From: Bog-473 sp963828505 | GTDB lineage: Bacteria; Actinomycetota; Acidimicrobiia; Acidimicrobiales; RAAP-2 | Assembly: GCA_963828505.1 (NCBI GenBank) | Contig: CAWHFM010000015.1 | Location: 1-64,000, forward strand | Length of the DNA: 64,000 bases | Direction: 5' to 3' | Part shown: in pieces, positions 18,570 through 27,298 of the stretch | Layout of the letters: every line of letters begins with the position of its first letter | How positions within the stretch are numbered: the first letter of the stretch is position 1 | Position numbers and translations under genes: made by a program | Notes under the pieces: generated by a model | What the model was told of the DNA's origin: nothing | Databases searched by the model: none | What the model saw: the letters and a program-made list of their open reading frames with translations, nothing else

Positions 18570-21089
18570 TCATTCGGCCGCGATCGCGGCCAGGACGTCC
18601 AGTTTGGCGGCGCGGCGGGCGGGCCAACTCGCTGCCAACAATCCCAGCAGCGCGGCGAGGACGAGGAAGACGACGAGGTTGGAGATCGGCACCACCAGGT
18701 CGGTGAAACCCTGCGACCGCAGCGACTCCACCAGCGCGATGCCGAGCAGGGTGCCGACGACGATGCCGATGAGCGCCCCGAAGACGGCGAGGATGACCGA
18801 CTCGGAGCGGATCATCGCCCGGATCTGGCGACGCTTCATGCCCACGGCGCGCAGCAGTCCGATCTCGTGCGTCCGCTCGAACACCGAGAGCATCAGCGTG
18901 TTCACGATGCCGATCAGGGCGATGATCACGGCCAGACCGAGCAACGCGTAGACCAGGCCGAGCAGCTGGTTCACCTGCTGCTCCTGGGACTTCTCGAACT
19001 CCGCCCGGCTCTGGATCTTCAGGTTCGGGTACCCCGAGAGCGCGTCTTTGACCCGCTGCTCGGTCGCCGCGCCGCCGTCGGTCTTCAGCAGGACCGCGAA
19101 GGGAAGCTCGTTGTTGAAGTGCGCGAGGAAGAACCGGTCACCGACCAGGTAGCTGCCGATGAGGCCGTTCGTCTCGTAGACGCCGCCGATCCTCATGAAG
19201 GTGTGGCCGGTCTTGGCGAACTTGACCGGCACCACGTCGCCCGCGGCCAGGTGCTTCGAGGTCGCGGTCTTCGTGTCGATCAGCAGCTGTCCGGCCGCCA
19301 GCGCGGCCGAGTTGCCCTCGGTCATCTGCAGGTTGAGCGTCTGGGCCAGCTGGTAGGTGGACACCGCGGTCAGGCTCTGGACCGCCCCCTGCAGCTCGAA
19401 CTGGTCCGAGTAGACGGTGGACGTCGCGGTGACCCCGGGCACGGCCGCCGCACGCGGGGCCACGGTGGTGCTGAAGCCGCTCTGGCCATTGTTCGGTGTG
19501 GAGATGATGATGTCCGCCCGGATGGCCTGCTGGACGCTCGCCGTGGCCGAGCGCGACAGCGACGCGCCGAACACGGCGATGACGGAGACGAGCGCCAGGC
19601 CCACCATCAGCGCCGAGGCGGTCTGGGCGGTGCGGCGCGGGCTGCGCATGGAGTTCTCGCGTCCGAGCCGGCCCGACATGCCGAGCAGCCGCGCCAACGG
19701 GCGCCCGATGGCGCTCGCCATCGGGCGGGCCACGACCGGGGCCAACAAAGTCACGCCCACGAAGCCCAGAAGCGCGCCGAGTCCCACGAACGCGATCAGA
19801 GGTTTCGTCAGGCCGTAGGCGAGGCCGAGCACGCCGAGTGCGATGATGACCACTCCCCAGGTGATGCGGCGGCGCAGGGGGATCTCGGCTTCGGTCTGCT
19901 GCTCGGAGACCGCCGCGACCGGGGCGATCCGTACGGCGCGTCGGGCCGGACTGATGGCCGCGACGAGCGTCACCCCGACCCCGACGATCAGGCAGACGAT
20001 GACGGTGCGGGCCTCGAACACGATGGGCCCCGACGGCAGCGTGACCCCGAAGCCGCTGAGCAGGGCTTCGAGCCCGATGGCGGCGAGGACGCCGAGGCCG
20101 AGGCCGACGAGCGACGACACCAGCCCGACGATCGCCGCCTCGCCGAGCACCGAACGGAACACCTGGCGGCGGCTGGCGCCCACGATGCGCAGGAGCGCCA
20201 GCTCGCGCGTGCGCTGGCCCACGATGATGGAGAACGTGTTCAAAATGGTGAAGCCGCCGACGAAGAGTGCGATGAAGCCGAACACGAGCAACGCCGTGTT
20301 GAAGATGCCCAGGGCCTGGCTCACCTGACTCGTCTGCTCGTTGACCACCGTCTGGCCGGTCACCACTTCGACGCCCCGGGGCAGGGCGCGGGCGATAGCC
20401 CGCTGGACCTGCGCCTTGTCGGCGCCGGGCTGGGCCACGACGCTGATGGCGTCGAACTTGCCCACCTGGCCCAGGATCCTCTGCGCCGTCGGCAGCTGAA
20501 AGGCGGCCAGCGTCGCCCCGGCCAGGTTGTCCGCCGTACCGAAGCGCGTCAGGCCCGAGATGGTGAAGGTCTGTGTCGGCCCGCGCAGCAGGATCCGCAC
20601 CTGCTGGCCTACCGAGAAGCCGTATTTCTTGGCTGTACCCAGGTCCATCACCACGTCGTGAGGGGTCGTCGGGGGACCGCCCGCGGCGAGACGCAGCGGT
20701 GAGAGCTGCTGGGCGGGGTCCCAGGAGACGCCGAGGGTGGGCGCCCCGCCCGTCGAGATGGCGGTTCCGTCGTGGCTGATGAACTGCGCCGTGCCGGCCA
20801 CCGCGCCTTCGGCCACCTCCACCCCGGGTACGGCCCGCACGGTGGCCAACACGGACTCGGGCACCGGGTTGCGGGTGGCACCGCCGCCGCTCCCGAGCTG
20901 GGCCACGCCGCGGACCTGGAAGTCGACGTTCTGGTAGATGTTGCTGAACAGCGTGTCGAACGTGCTGTGCAGCGTGTCGGTGAGCACGAACGTGCCGGCG
21001 ATGAAGGTCACGCCGAGGACGATGGCCAGCCCGGTCAGGGCGAGTCGCAGCTTGTGCGCCAGGAGGCCCTTGATCGTGACGCGCCACAC
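18570..21089 (-). CDS. ABC transporter permease, MacB/FtsX type (two FtsX domains)
   Basis: This 839-residue inner-membrane permease has two FtsX-like halves. The first opens with KLRLALTGLAIVLGVTFIAG and a MacB-like extracytoplasmic domain (TLHSTFDTLFSNIYQNVDFQ). It continues with three further membrane segments and the SPARRAVRIAPVAAV elbow. The second half repeats the pattern after GRENSMRSPRRTAQTASALM, with a second periplasmic region and a terminal ASWPARRAAKLDVLAAIAAE. I chose the GTG at 21089 (VWRVTIKGLLAHK) since it lies one base after the stop of the ATPase gene. With that ATPase it forms a mechanotransmission-type ABC system, likely exporting lipids, peptides or drugs or driving envelope remodelling. 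The cargo is unknown. Confidence 0.88.
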   Translation of the reverse strand: MWRVTIKGLLAHKLRLALTGLAIVLGVTFIAGTFVLTDTLHSTFDTLFSNIYQNVDFQVRGVAQLGSGGGATRNPVPESVLATVRAVPGVEVAEGAVAGTAQFISHDGTAISTGGAPTLGVSWDPAQQLSPLRLAAGGPPTTPHDVVMDLGTAKKYGFSVGQQVRILLRGPTQTFTISGLTRFGTADNLAGATLAAFQLPTAQRILGQVGKFDAISVVAQPGADKAQVQRAIARALPRGVEVVTGQTVVNEQTSQVSQALGIFNTALLVFGFIALFVGGFTILNTFSIIVGQRTRELALLRIVGASRRQVFRSVLGEAAIVGLVSSLVGLGLGVLAAIGLEALLSGFGVTLPSGPIVFEARTVIVCLIVGVGVTLVAAISPARRAVRIAPVAAVSEQQTEAEIPLRRRITWGVVIIALGVLGLAYGLTKPLIAFVGLGALLGFVGVTLLAPVVARPMASAIGRPLARLLGMSGRLGRENSMRSPRRTAQTASALMVGLALVSVIAVFGASLSRSATASVQQAIRADIIISTPNNGQSGFSTTVAPRAAAVPGVTATSTVYSDQFELQGAVQSLTAVSTYQLAQTLNLQMTEGNSAALAAGQLLIDTKTATSKHLAAGDVVPVKFAKTGHTFMRIGGVYETNGLIGSYLVGDRFFLAHFNNELPFAVLLKTDGGAATEQRVKDALSGYPNLKIQSRAEFEKSQEQQVNQLLGLVYALLGLAVIIALIGIVNTLMLSVFERTHEIGLLRAVGMKRRQIRAMIRSESVILAVFGALIGIVVGTLLGIALVESLRSQGFTDLVVPISNLVVFLVLAALLGLLAASWPARRAAKLDVLAAIAAE

Positions 21090-21090
21090 G

Positions 21091-22008
21091 TCAGGCTCCG
21101 GTGCCGGTGCCGGTGTCGGTGGTGGTGCCGGTGCCGGTGGCGGAGGCGGTGGCGCCGGGGGTGGTCGGTGTGTCGACGGGTGTCGGTGTGTCGGCTGGCG
21201 TGGGAGTGGCGAGGATCCGCATGTGCTCCAGGACCGTGTCGGCCGTCGGCGCGGCGAGGTCGTCCACGACGTTGCCATCGGCCAGGAACACGACCCGATC
21301 GGCGAACGAGGCTCCGTGCGGGTCGTGGGTGACCATGGCGATCGACTGACCGAACTCGGTCACGGACCGGCGCAGGAACCCGAGCATCTCGTTCGTCGAA
21401 TTGGAGTCCAGGTTGCCCGTGGGCTCGTCGGCGAAGACGAGGTCAGGCCGGTTTATGAGGGCGCGGGCGCATGCGCAGCGCTGCTGCTGGCCGCCCGACA
21501 TCTCGCTGGGACGGTGGGTGAGACGGTCGCCGATACCGAGTTGCCCGACGAGATAGTCGAACCACTCCCGGTCCACCTTCCTGCCGGCCAGGTCGGCCGG
21601 GAGCGTGATGTTCTCGCCGGCCGTCAAGGTGGGCACGAGGTTGAAGGACTGGAAGACGAAGCCGATGCGATCTCGCCGCATCTCGGTGAGTTCCGCGTCG
21701 TCCATGGAGCCGATGTCGCGTCCCCCGACGAAGACCTGGCCGGCGGTCGGGCGGTCGAGCCCGGCCATGCAGTGCATGAGGGTGGACTTCCCCGATCCCG
21801 ACGGGCCCATGACGGCGGTGAAGCGCCCGTGCTCGAAGACGACGTTGACGCCCGCGAGGGCGCGCACCACCGCCTGCCCCGAGCCGTAGGTCTTCTCGAG
21901 ACCGATGGACTGAGCCGCCGGCGGGATGGGTGGCGGTGGCGGGAGTGGGGGTGGTGGGAGATCGGCGCCGGGCTCGGGCCGGTCTTCGTCCTCTTCGGTG
22001 CGCGCCAC
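21091..22008 (-). CDS. ABC transporter ATP-binding protein (MacB/LolD type)
   Basis: This is the ATPase partner of the FtsX-type permease downstream. Walker A is GPSGSGKST, the signature is MSGGQQQR, Walker B is LVFADEPTGNLDS and the H-loop is MVTHD. The N-terminus has an unusual Pro-rich run (ADLPPPPLPPPPPIPPA), and the C-terminus has a low-complexity Thr/Gly/Pro tail of about 40 residues; both probably vary between strains. I chose GTG 22008 (VARTEEDED) for its GAGG ribosome site five bases upstream; an ATG at 22074 is possible. The stop is one base ahead of the permease start, so translation is coupled. Confidence 0.87.
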   Translation of the reverse strand: MARTEEDEDRPEPGADLPPPPLPPPPPIPPAAQSIGLEKTYGSGQAVVRALAGVNVVFEHGRFTAVMGPSGSGKSTLMHCMAGLDRPTAGQVFVGGRDIGSMDDAELTEMRRDRIGFVFQSFNLVPTLTAGENITLPADLAGRKVDREWFDYLVGQLGIGDRLTHRPSEMSGGQQQRCACARALINRPDLVFADEPTGNLDSNSTNEMLGFLRRSVTEFGQSIAMVTHDPHGASFADRVVFLADGNVVDDLAAPTADTVLEHMRILATPTPADTPTPVDTPTTPGATASATGTGTTTDTGTGTGA

Positions 22009-22131
22009 GGGAACCTCGATTCGATGTCGCCGGTACGCGCCGCCCTCTCGCGCGCCGGATCGCGGGCCTCCCACTTTGTCATCTCGACCGCGGGCCCCTG
22101 ATCACGCGAGGGTTCGGCTCCCGGCCACTCC

Positions 22132-22149
22132 CCGTCACCCCCGTGACGG
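22132..22149. promoter_or_regulatory. Inverted repeat between two divergent ABC operons
   Basis: CCGTCACCCCCGTGACGG has perfect 7-bp arms with a 4-base loop. It sits in the roughly 270-base gap between the exporter ATPase (minus) and the LivHM gene (plus). There is no T-run, so it is better read as a candidate operator. No regulator gene is adjacent. Confidence 0.35.
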
Positions 22150-22275
22150 CACCCTGCCCGCCGGTGGCGCAGGAACTACCCTGACGCCCGTTGCCCGTCG
22201 GGGAGGCGAGAGACGAGGCAACCGGGGAGGGTTCGTGGGGAGGACGTCGCGGCCGGCGGGGCGGGATCGGGACGT

Positions 22276-24344
22276 GTGCCCGGGGCACTGAGGGAGGAGG
22301 CCCGCTCCAGCGTCGTTGGAGCGGCGGTGGCCGTGGCCTCCGTCCTGGCGCTCCAGCTGATCCTGTTCCCGGTCCCCCTCGGGGTGTGGATCCAGGGGGT
22401 CGTGCTCGGCCTGCTCGGGTCGCTCATGGCCGTCGGGCTCGGTCTCACCTACCGGATGAACGGCGTCATCAATTTCGCCCAGGGCGACCTTGGTACCGCT
22501 CCCGCCGTGCTCGCCGTCGGCCTCGTGGGGCTCTCGGGAGTGAACTACTTCCTTGGGCTGGCCACTGGGCTCGTCGCCGCGGTGATGCTGACCGCCGCCG
22601 TTGAGATCGTCGTCGTGCGGCGCTTCCGGCGGTCCCCGCGCCTCATCCTGACCGTGGCCACCATCGGGCTGTCCCAGTTCCTGGTCGTCGTGAGTCTGCT
22701 CATCCCGCGCATCTGGGGACAGACTCCCATCTCCACCGCGGTGGTGAACTTCCCCTGGCACGCCACGTGGCACGTGGCGCCGGTCGTGTTCACCGCGGAC
22801 GACCTGGTCGCGGTCGTCGTCTCTCTCGGCTGCCTCGCCGCCGTGTCCTTCTGGTTCACCCGCAGCGGCGTGGGCATCGCCGTCCGCGCCACCGGCGACC
22901 GCCGCGACCGGGCGGCCATGCTCGGCATCCCGGTGGGCCGCCTGCAGTCCTTCACCTGGGTGGTGGCCGGCGTCCTGTCGTTCGTGAGCATCTTCTTCCA
23001 GGCCGCCATCGTCGGGATACCGCTCGACCCGACCTACGGCCTCACCGCTCTCGTGACCGCGTTGGCCGCACTGGCGCTCGGCAACTTCTCCGACCTCCGT
23101 GCCATCGCCGTGGCCGCCGTGGCGCTGGGGGTGCTGCAGCAGGGGGTGGCGTGGGACGACCCGACCAACCCCGCGCTCGGGCTCGCCGTCCTCGCCGGCG
23201 TCGTCTTCGCGGCCATCCTCCTGCGCCAGCTCGTGGTACGCCGCACCGACCGCGAGACGGAGGCGTCGCTCACCCTGGCCGGGAGCGTCCGGGACCTGTC
23301 GGTGGACGCCCGCCGGCTGCCCGAGGTCAGAGCCGGCATCCCGCTCGGCACGGCGGCGGCCTTCGCGGCGGCGTGCACGTTGCCTCTGTGGCTCGGGCCG
23401 GGCGCGCTGGTCGATGCGTCCACGCTGGTCGCGCTCGCCGTCGTGGGGTGCTCGGTCGTCGTGCTCACCGGCTGGTCGGGCCAGGTCAGCCTGGGCCAGA
23501 TGTCCTTCGCCGCGGTCGGCGCCGTGGTCGGCGCGGTGGCACTGCTCGACTGGCACTGGGACCTGAGTCTGGCGCTGTTGCTCGCCGGCGCGGCGGCCGC
23601 CGCGGTCGCGGTCGTCGTCGGCATCCCGACCTTGCGTCTCGACGGGATGTTCGCCGCCGTGACGACGCTGGCCTTCGCCCTGGCGGCCTCCGGTTATCTG
23701 CTCGTCCGGGCCGAGTTCTCCTACATCCCCCAGGGCACGATCGGCGTGCCCTACCTCTTCGGGCTGTCCATCACCTCCCAGACTTCGGTGTTCGAGCTCT
23801 GCCTCGCCATCCTCGTCGTGGTGCTCGCCGGCATGCACGGCCTGCGGCACAGCCGCACGGGCCGGGTGCTCCGCGCCCTGCCGGCGAACCAGCGCGCCGC
23901 GTCGGGCTACGGGGTGAGCGTGCTCCGGGCGAAGCTGGTCGCCTTCGCCGTGTCCGGCTTCATCGCCGGGTTGGCGGGCTGCCTGTTCCTGCTCATCAAC
24001 CAGCAGTACGAGGAGGCGCCCTTCCTCGTCCCGGTCAGCCTGGTCGTGTTCACCTCGACCGCGGTGGGCGGCTTGAGCTCCGCGCTTGGAGCGGTGCTCG
24101 GGGCCGTGCTCGTCGAGGGCAGCACCATCTTCCTGCCGCCCAGCTGGAAGCTCTTCCCCTCGGCGCTCGGCGTCATCATCGTCCTCATCGCCTTCCCCCG
24201 TGGCCTGGCCGGCCTGTGCTACGACCTGCGCGACCGCGTCGTCGGCGCAATCGGCCGCCGGCATGGAGGCGCGGGGATGCGCGGGCACGCAGCACGGGCA
24301 CGGGCACGGGCACTCCCGCCAGTGGTCCGGTGGCGGCGGCATGA
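22276..24344 (+). CDS. Fused LivH-LivM branched-chain amino acid-type ABC permease
   Basis: This membrane protein of about 690 residues joins both permease subunits of a Liv-type importer. The LivH half covers about 30-330 (GLGLTYRMNGVINFAQGDLG, SGVGIAVRATGDRRDRAAML). The LivM half covers about 365-660 (VLTGWSGQVSLGQMSFAAVG, SRTGRVLRALPANQRAASGY, then ISGFIAGLAG-like and VVFTSTAVGGLSSALGAVLG). The GTG at 22276 is the start. The frame has no stop near the expected end and stays open antisense-style to 26043. A neighbouring frame, however, ends in TGA at 24344, exactly overlapping the next ATG (ATGA). I infer a single-base shift near 24260-24330 and place the end there. Substrate: amino acid, amide or aromatic acid, unknown. 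Confidence 0.8.
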
Positions 24345-27298
24345 AGCCGGTGCGGGATCGCTTGGGCGGAGGCATGTCCTTGTTCCCGCTCGGGATCCTC
24401 TTCGGCATCGAGCTGCTCGACCAGGCCACCCAGAGCGCCTTCAACGTCCTCACGCCGAACATCCGCGACGCCTTCCACCTCACCAACGCCGGCATCCTGC
24501 TCATCGTGGCCATCGCCGGCGCGGCCGCGCTGGCCTGCACCCTTCCGGTGGCTGTCCTGGCCGACCGCGTCCGGCGCGTCCCCATCGCCCTCGTCGGCGC
24601 GCTCGTCGGCGCCGCCTTCTCCATCGCGCTCGGCGCGGCGCAGACCGCGGTGGTGGCCGGGGTCATGCTGGCCGGCGTTTCCATGGGGCAGGCGGTGATC
24701 TTCCCCACGCACAACTCGCTCCTGGCCGACTACTACCCCGTCCGGTCGAGGCCGAGGGTGTACTCGGCCCATCGTTCCGGGGTCAGCATCGGCGCCATCG
24801 CCGGCGTGCTCATCGGTGCCGGGCTCGCCGCCATCTGGTCCTGGCGCGCGCCGTTCTTCGTGTTCGCCGTGCCCATCGTCATCGTGGTCCTGTTCGGCCT
24901 GCGGATGCGAGAGCCGGCGAGGGGCCACCACGAGCAGGTCGAACTGTCCGAGCAGATCCTGGCGTCGGAGCGAGGCGAACCGGTGCCGGTGGGCGACACC
25001 GTGGTCGACGACGTCGACACCCCCGTGGAACCCCCGCCGTCTCTCGGCGAGGCCTGGCGCACGGTCTGGAAGATCGGGGTGCTGCGCCGCATCTTCTACG
25101 CGCTGCCGTTCCTCGCTGCGTCCATCGCCGGCTTCACGTCCCTGGCCTCGTTGCAGTACCAGGAGACGTTCCATCTCAATGCGGTGCACCGCGCCTTTCT
25201 CATCGCCCCCATTCAGCTCTTCGATCTCTTGGGGCTGGCCGTCGGAGCCACCATCGCCACCAGGCTGGCCAACCGCGACGTGAGCCTCGTGTTCCGCATG
25301 CTGGCCGTGGCCTCCGTGGTGGCCTCCGGTTTCGCCGTGCTGTTCGCACTGGCCCCCACGGTGCCGATCGCCTTCATCGGCAACGCCGGCATCGACGCCT
25401 CCCTCGCCGTCGTCGGGCCCGGCGTGCTGGCGTCGCTCTCCCTCGCCATTCCGGCGCGCGTGCGCTCGGTCGGCTTCTCCATCGGCGCACTCTTCGTCCT
25501 GCCCGGCTTCCTGGTGCTCCCCGTCATCGGGGCGATCGGCGACGCGGTCGGGTTTCACTACGGCCTGCTCATGCTCGTCCCCCTCTTCGCCATCGGTGGC
25601 CTCATCGTGGCGAGCGCCGGTGGCCTGATCGGCCGGGACGTCAGGAACGTCTGGACGTCCATGCACACCCGCGCCCAGATGCTGGCGGACCGCAGCGCCG
25701 GCAAGCTCGCCCTACTCGCCGTGCGGGACCTCTCGGCCGGCTACGACGGGGTGGCGGTGCTCGACGGCGTCGAGATCGAAATCGGGGAGGGCGAGATCGT
25801 CGCTCTGCTGGGGACCAACGGGGCGGGCAAGTCCACCCTGTTGCGTGCCATCGGCGGGGTGGTGGAGGCCGACCACGGCGCCATCGTCTTCGACGGCCGC
25901 GACATCACCCACCTGCCGCCCGACGAGATCGCCCGCCTCGGCGTCGCACAGGTGCCGGGGGGCGAGGGCATCTTCCCGACTCTCACCGTGGAGGAGAACC
26001 TGCGCGCCGCGGCATGGCAGGGCAGGCGCCAGGGCCGGCATGACACCGAGCTGATTGAGGAGGCCCTGACGCTCTTCCCGGTGCTGGGCCCGCGGCGCAG
26101 CGAGCGGGCCGGCAACCTCTCGGGCGGTCAGCAACAGATGCTGGGCCTGGCCATGGCCATGCTGACCCGGCCCAAGCTCTTCCTGATCGACGAGCTGTCG
26201 CTCGGGCTCTCCCCTCTCGTCGTCGAGGAGCTGCTCACGGCCGTCGAGTCGATGCGGAAGTCCGGGACGGCCATCCTCGTGGTGGAACAGTCCATGAACG
26301 TGGCCGTGACGGTGGCCGACCGCGTCTACGTCATGGACGGCGGGAAGGTGCGGTTCGCCGGTCCGGCCAGCGAGCTCACCGCGCACCCCGAGCTCCTGTG
26401 GTCCGTCTACCTCAAGAAGGCGGCCGGCTCGGTGCGCGCTGGAATGGGCGACGCGGACGGAACCCTCGGCGATGGTTCCGAACCGCGGCCGCCCGAGCTA
26501 CAGGTGCGGGGGATCTCGCTCCGCTTCGGAGGGAACGCGGCCCTCGACGACGTGAACCTCCGCGCCGACCACGGCGAGATCGTCGGCATCATCGGTCCCA
26601 ACGGGGCCGGCAAGACCACCCTCTTCGACGTGATCTCCGGGTTCTTGCGCCCGGACGGGGGGCATGTCGAATTGGCCGGCGTCGACGTCACCGACCGATC
26701 GGCCGCGGCCCGGGCCAGGCTCGGGCTCGGCCGTTCCTTCCAGGACTCCCGCCTGTTCTCCGCGCTCACGGTGCGCGAGGCGCTCTCGGTCTCGCTCGAG
26801 CGTTTCATTCAGGTCGGCGACCCCTTCAATGCCGTGCTCCGCTTGCCGGTGCAGGTTCGGACCGAAGCGGCGGTGGCACGACGCGTCAACGACCTGACCG
26901 AGCTCCTCGGACTGGGCCGCTTCGCCGACAACCTGGTGAGCGAGCTGTCCACCGGGTCGCGCCGTCTGGTCGACCTGGCGGCCGTGCTGGCCCACCAGCC
27001 GTCGGTCGTCCTCCTCGACGAACCCTCCTCCGGCGTGGCCCAACGTGAGGTCGAGGCCATGATCGGGCTCCTGCGCGACGTGCGGAGGCAGCTCGGGGCG
27101 ACGATGCTCGTCGTCGAGCACGACATCGCCTTCATCGCCGAGCTGGCGGACCGGCTCGTCGCCATGGACCGGGGCGCGGTGCTGGTGTCCGGTGACCCCG
27201 ACACCGTCCTGGCGGCGCCTGAGGTCGGCGAGTCGTTCCTCGGCCTGGACCCCCTGGCCACGTCCCGATCGGGGCCGATGGAGGTCGGCGCGCGATGA
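24341..27298 (+). CDS. Three-part fusion: MFS transporter, LivF-type ATPase and LivG-type ATPase
   Basis: One uninterrupted frame of 985 codons encodes three domains. Residues 1-430 form an MFS transporter (FPLGILFGIELLDQATQSAF, PVRSRPRVYSAHRSGVSIGA, many hydrophobic helices). Residues 455-690 form a LivF-like ATPase (Walker A GTNGAGKST, signature LSGGQQQM, Walker B LFLIDELSLGLSP). Residues 720-985 form a LivG-like ATPase (Walker A GPNGAGKTT, LGLGRSFQDSRLF, Walker B VVLLDEPSSGVAQ). The LivG signature is degenerate: STGSRRLVDLA rather than LSGGQ. The start ATG overlaps the LivHM stop, and the stop overlaps the binding-protein start (ATGA). The ATPases should power the LivHM permease. Why an MFS module is tethered to them is unclear; it may be a second route for the same substrate or an exporter. 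Confidence 0.85.
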   Translation: MKPVRDRLGGGMSLFPLGILFGIELLDQATQSAFNVLTPNIRDAFHLTNAGILLIVAIAGAAALACTLPVAVLADRVRRVPIALVGALVGAAFSIALGAAQTAVVAGVMLAGVSMGQAVIFPTHNSLLADYYPVRSRPRVYSAHRSGVSIGAIAGVLIGAGLAAIWSWRAPFFVFAVPIVIVVLFGLRMREPARGHHEQVELSEQILASERGEPVPVGDTVVDDVDTPVEPPPSLGEAWRTVWKIGVLRRIFYALPFLAASIAGFTSLASLQYQETFHLNAVHRAFLIAPIQLFDLLGLAVGATIATRLANRDVSLVFRMLAVASVVASGFAVLFALAPTVPIAFIGNAGIDASLAVVGPGVLASLSLAIPARVRSVGFSIGALFVLPGFLVLPVIGAIGDAVGFHYGLLMLVPLFAIGGLIVASAGGLIGRDVRNVWTSMHTRAQMLADRSAGKLALLAVRDLSAGYDGVAVLDGVEIEIGEGEIVALLGTNGAGKSTLLRAIGGVVEADHGAIVFDGRDITHLPPDEIARLGVAQVPGGEGIFPTLTVEENLRAAAWQGRRQGRHDTELIEEALTLFPVLGPRRSERAGNLSGGQQQMLGLAMAMLTRPKLFLIDELSLGLSPLVVEELLTAVESMRKSGTAILVVEQSMNVAVTVADRVYVMDGGKVRFAGPASELTAHPELLWSVYLKKAAGSVRAGMGDADGTLGDGSEPRPPELQVRGISLRFGGNAALDDVNLRADHGEIVGIIGPNGAGKTTLFDVISGFLRPDGGHVELAGVDVTDRSAAARARLGLGRSFQDSRLFSALTVREALSVSLERFIQVGDPFNAVLRLPVQVRTEAAVARRVNDLTELLGLGRFADNLVSELSTGSRRLVDLAAVLAHQPSVVLLDEPSSGVAQREVEAMIGLLRDVRRQLGATMLVVEHDIAFIAELADRLVAMDRGAVLVSGDPDTVLAAPEVGESFLGLDPLATSRSGPMEVGAR

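Noticed and set aside
18867..20702. Long open frame on the plus strand across the FtsX-type permease (611 codons)
   Set aside because: Composition is Arg/Asp/His/Gly-rich with no hydrophobic core or motif. The minus strand encodes a convincing two-domain permease.
22135..24714. Long open frame on the minus strand across the LivHM gene (859 codons)
   Set aside because: It is the antisense shadow of the permease: Gly/Asp/Glu/His-rich, no domain features, and the plus strand has unmistakable Liv motifs. GC-rich genes commonly leave their opposite strand open.
24345..26043. Continuation of the LivHM frame for another 560 codons
   Set aside because: The sequence becomes His/Arg/Pro-rich and overlaps the well-supported MFS-LivF region in another frame, so it is not part of the protein.
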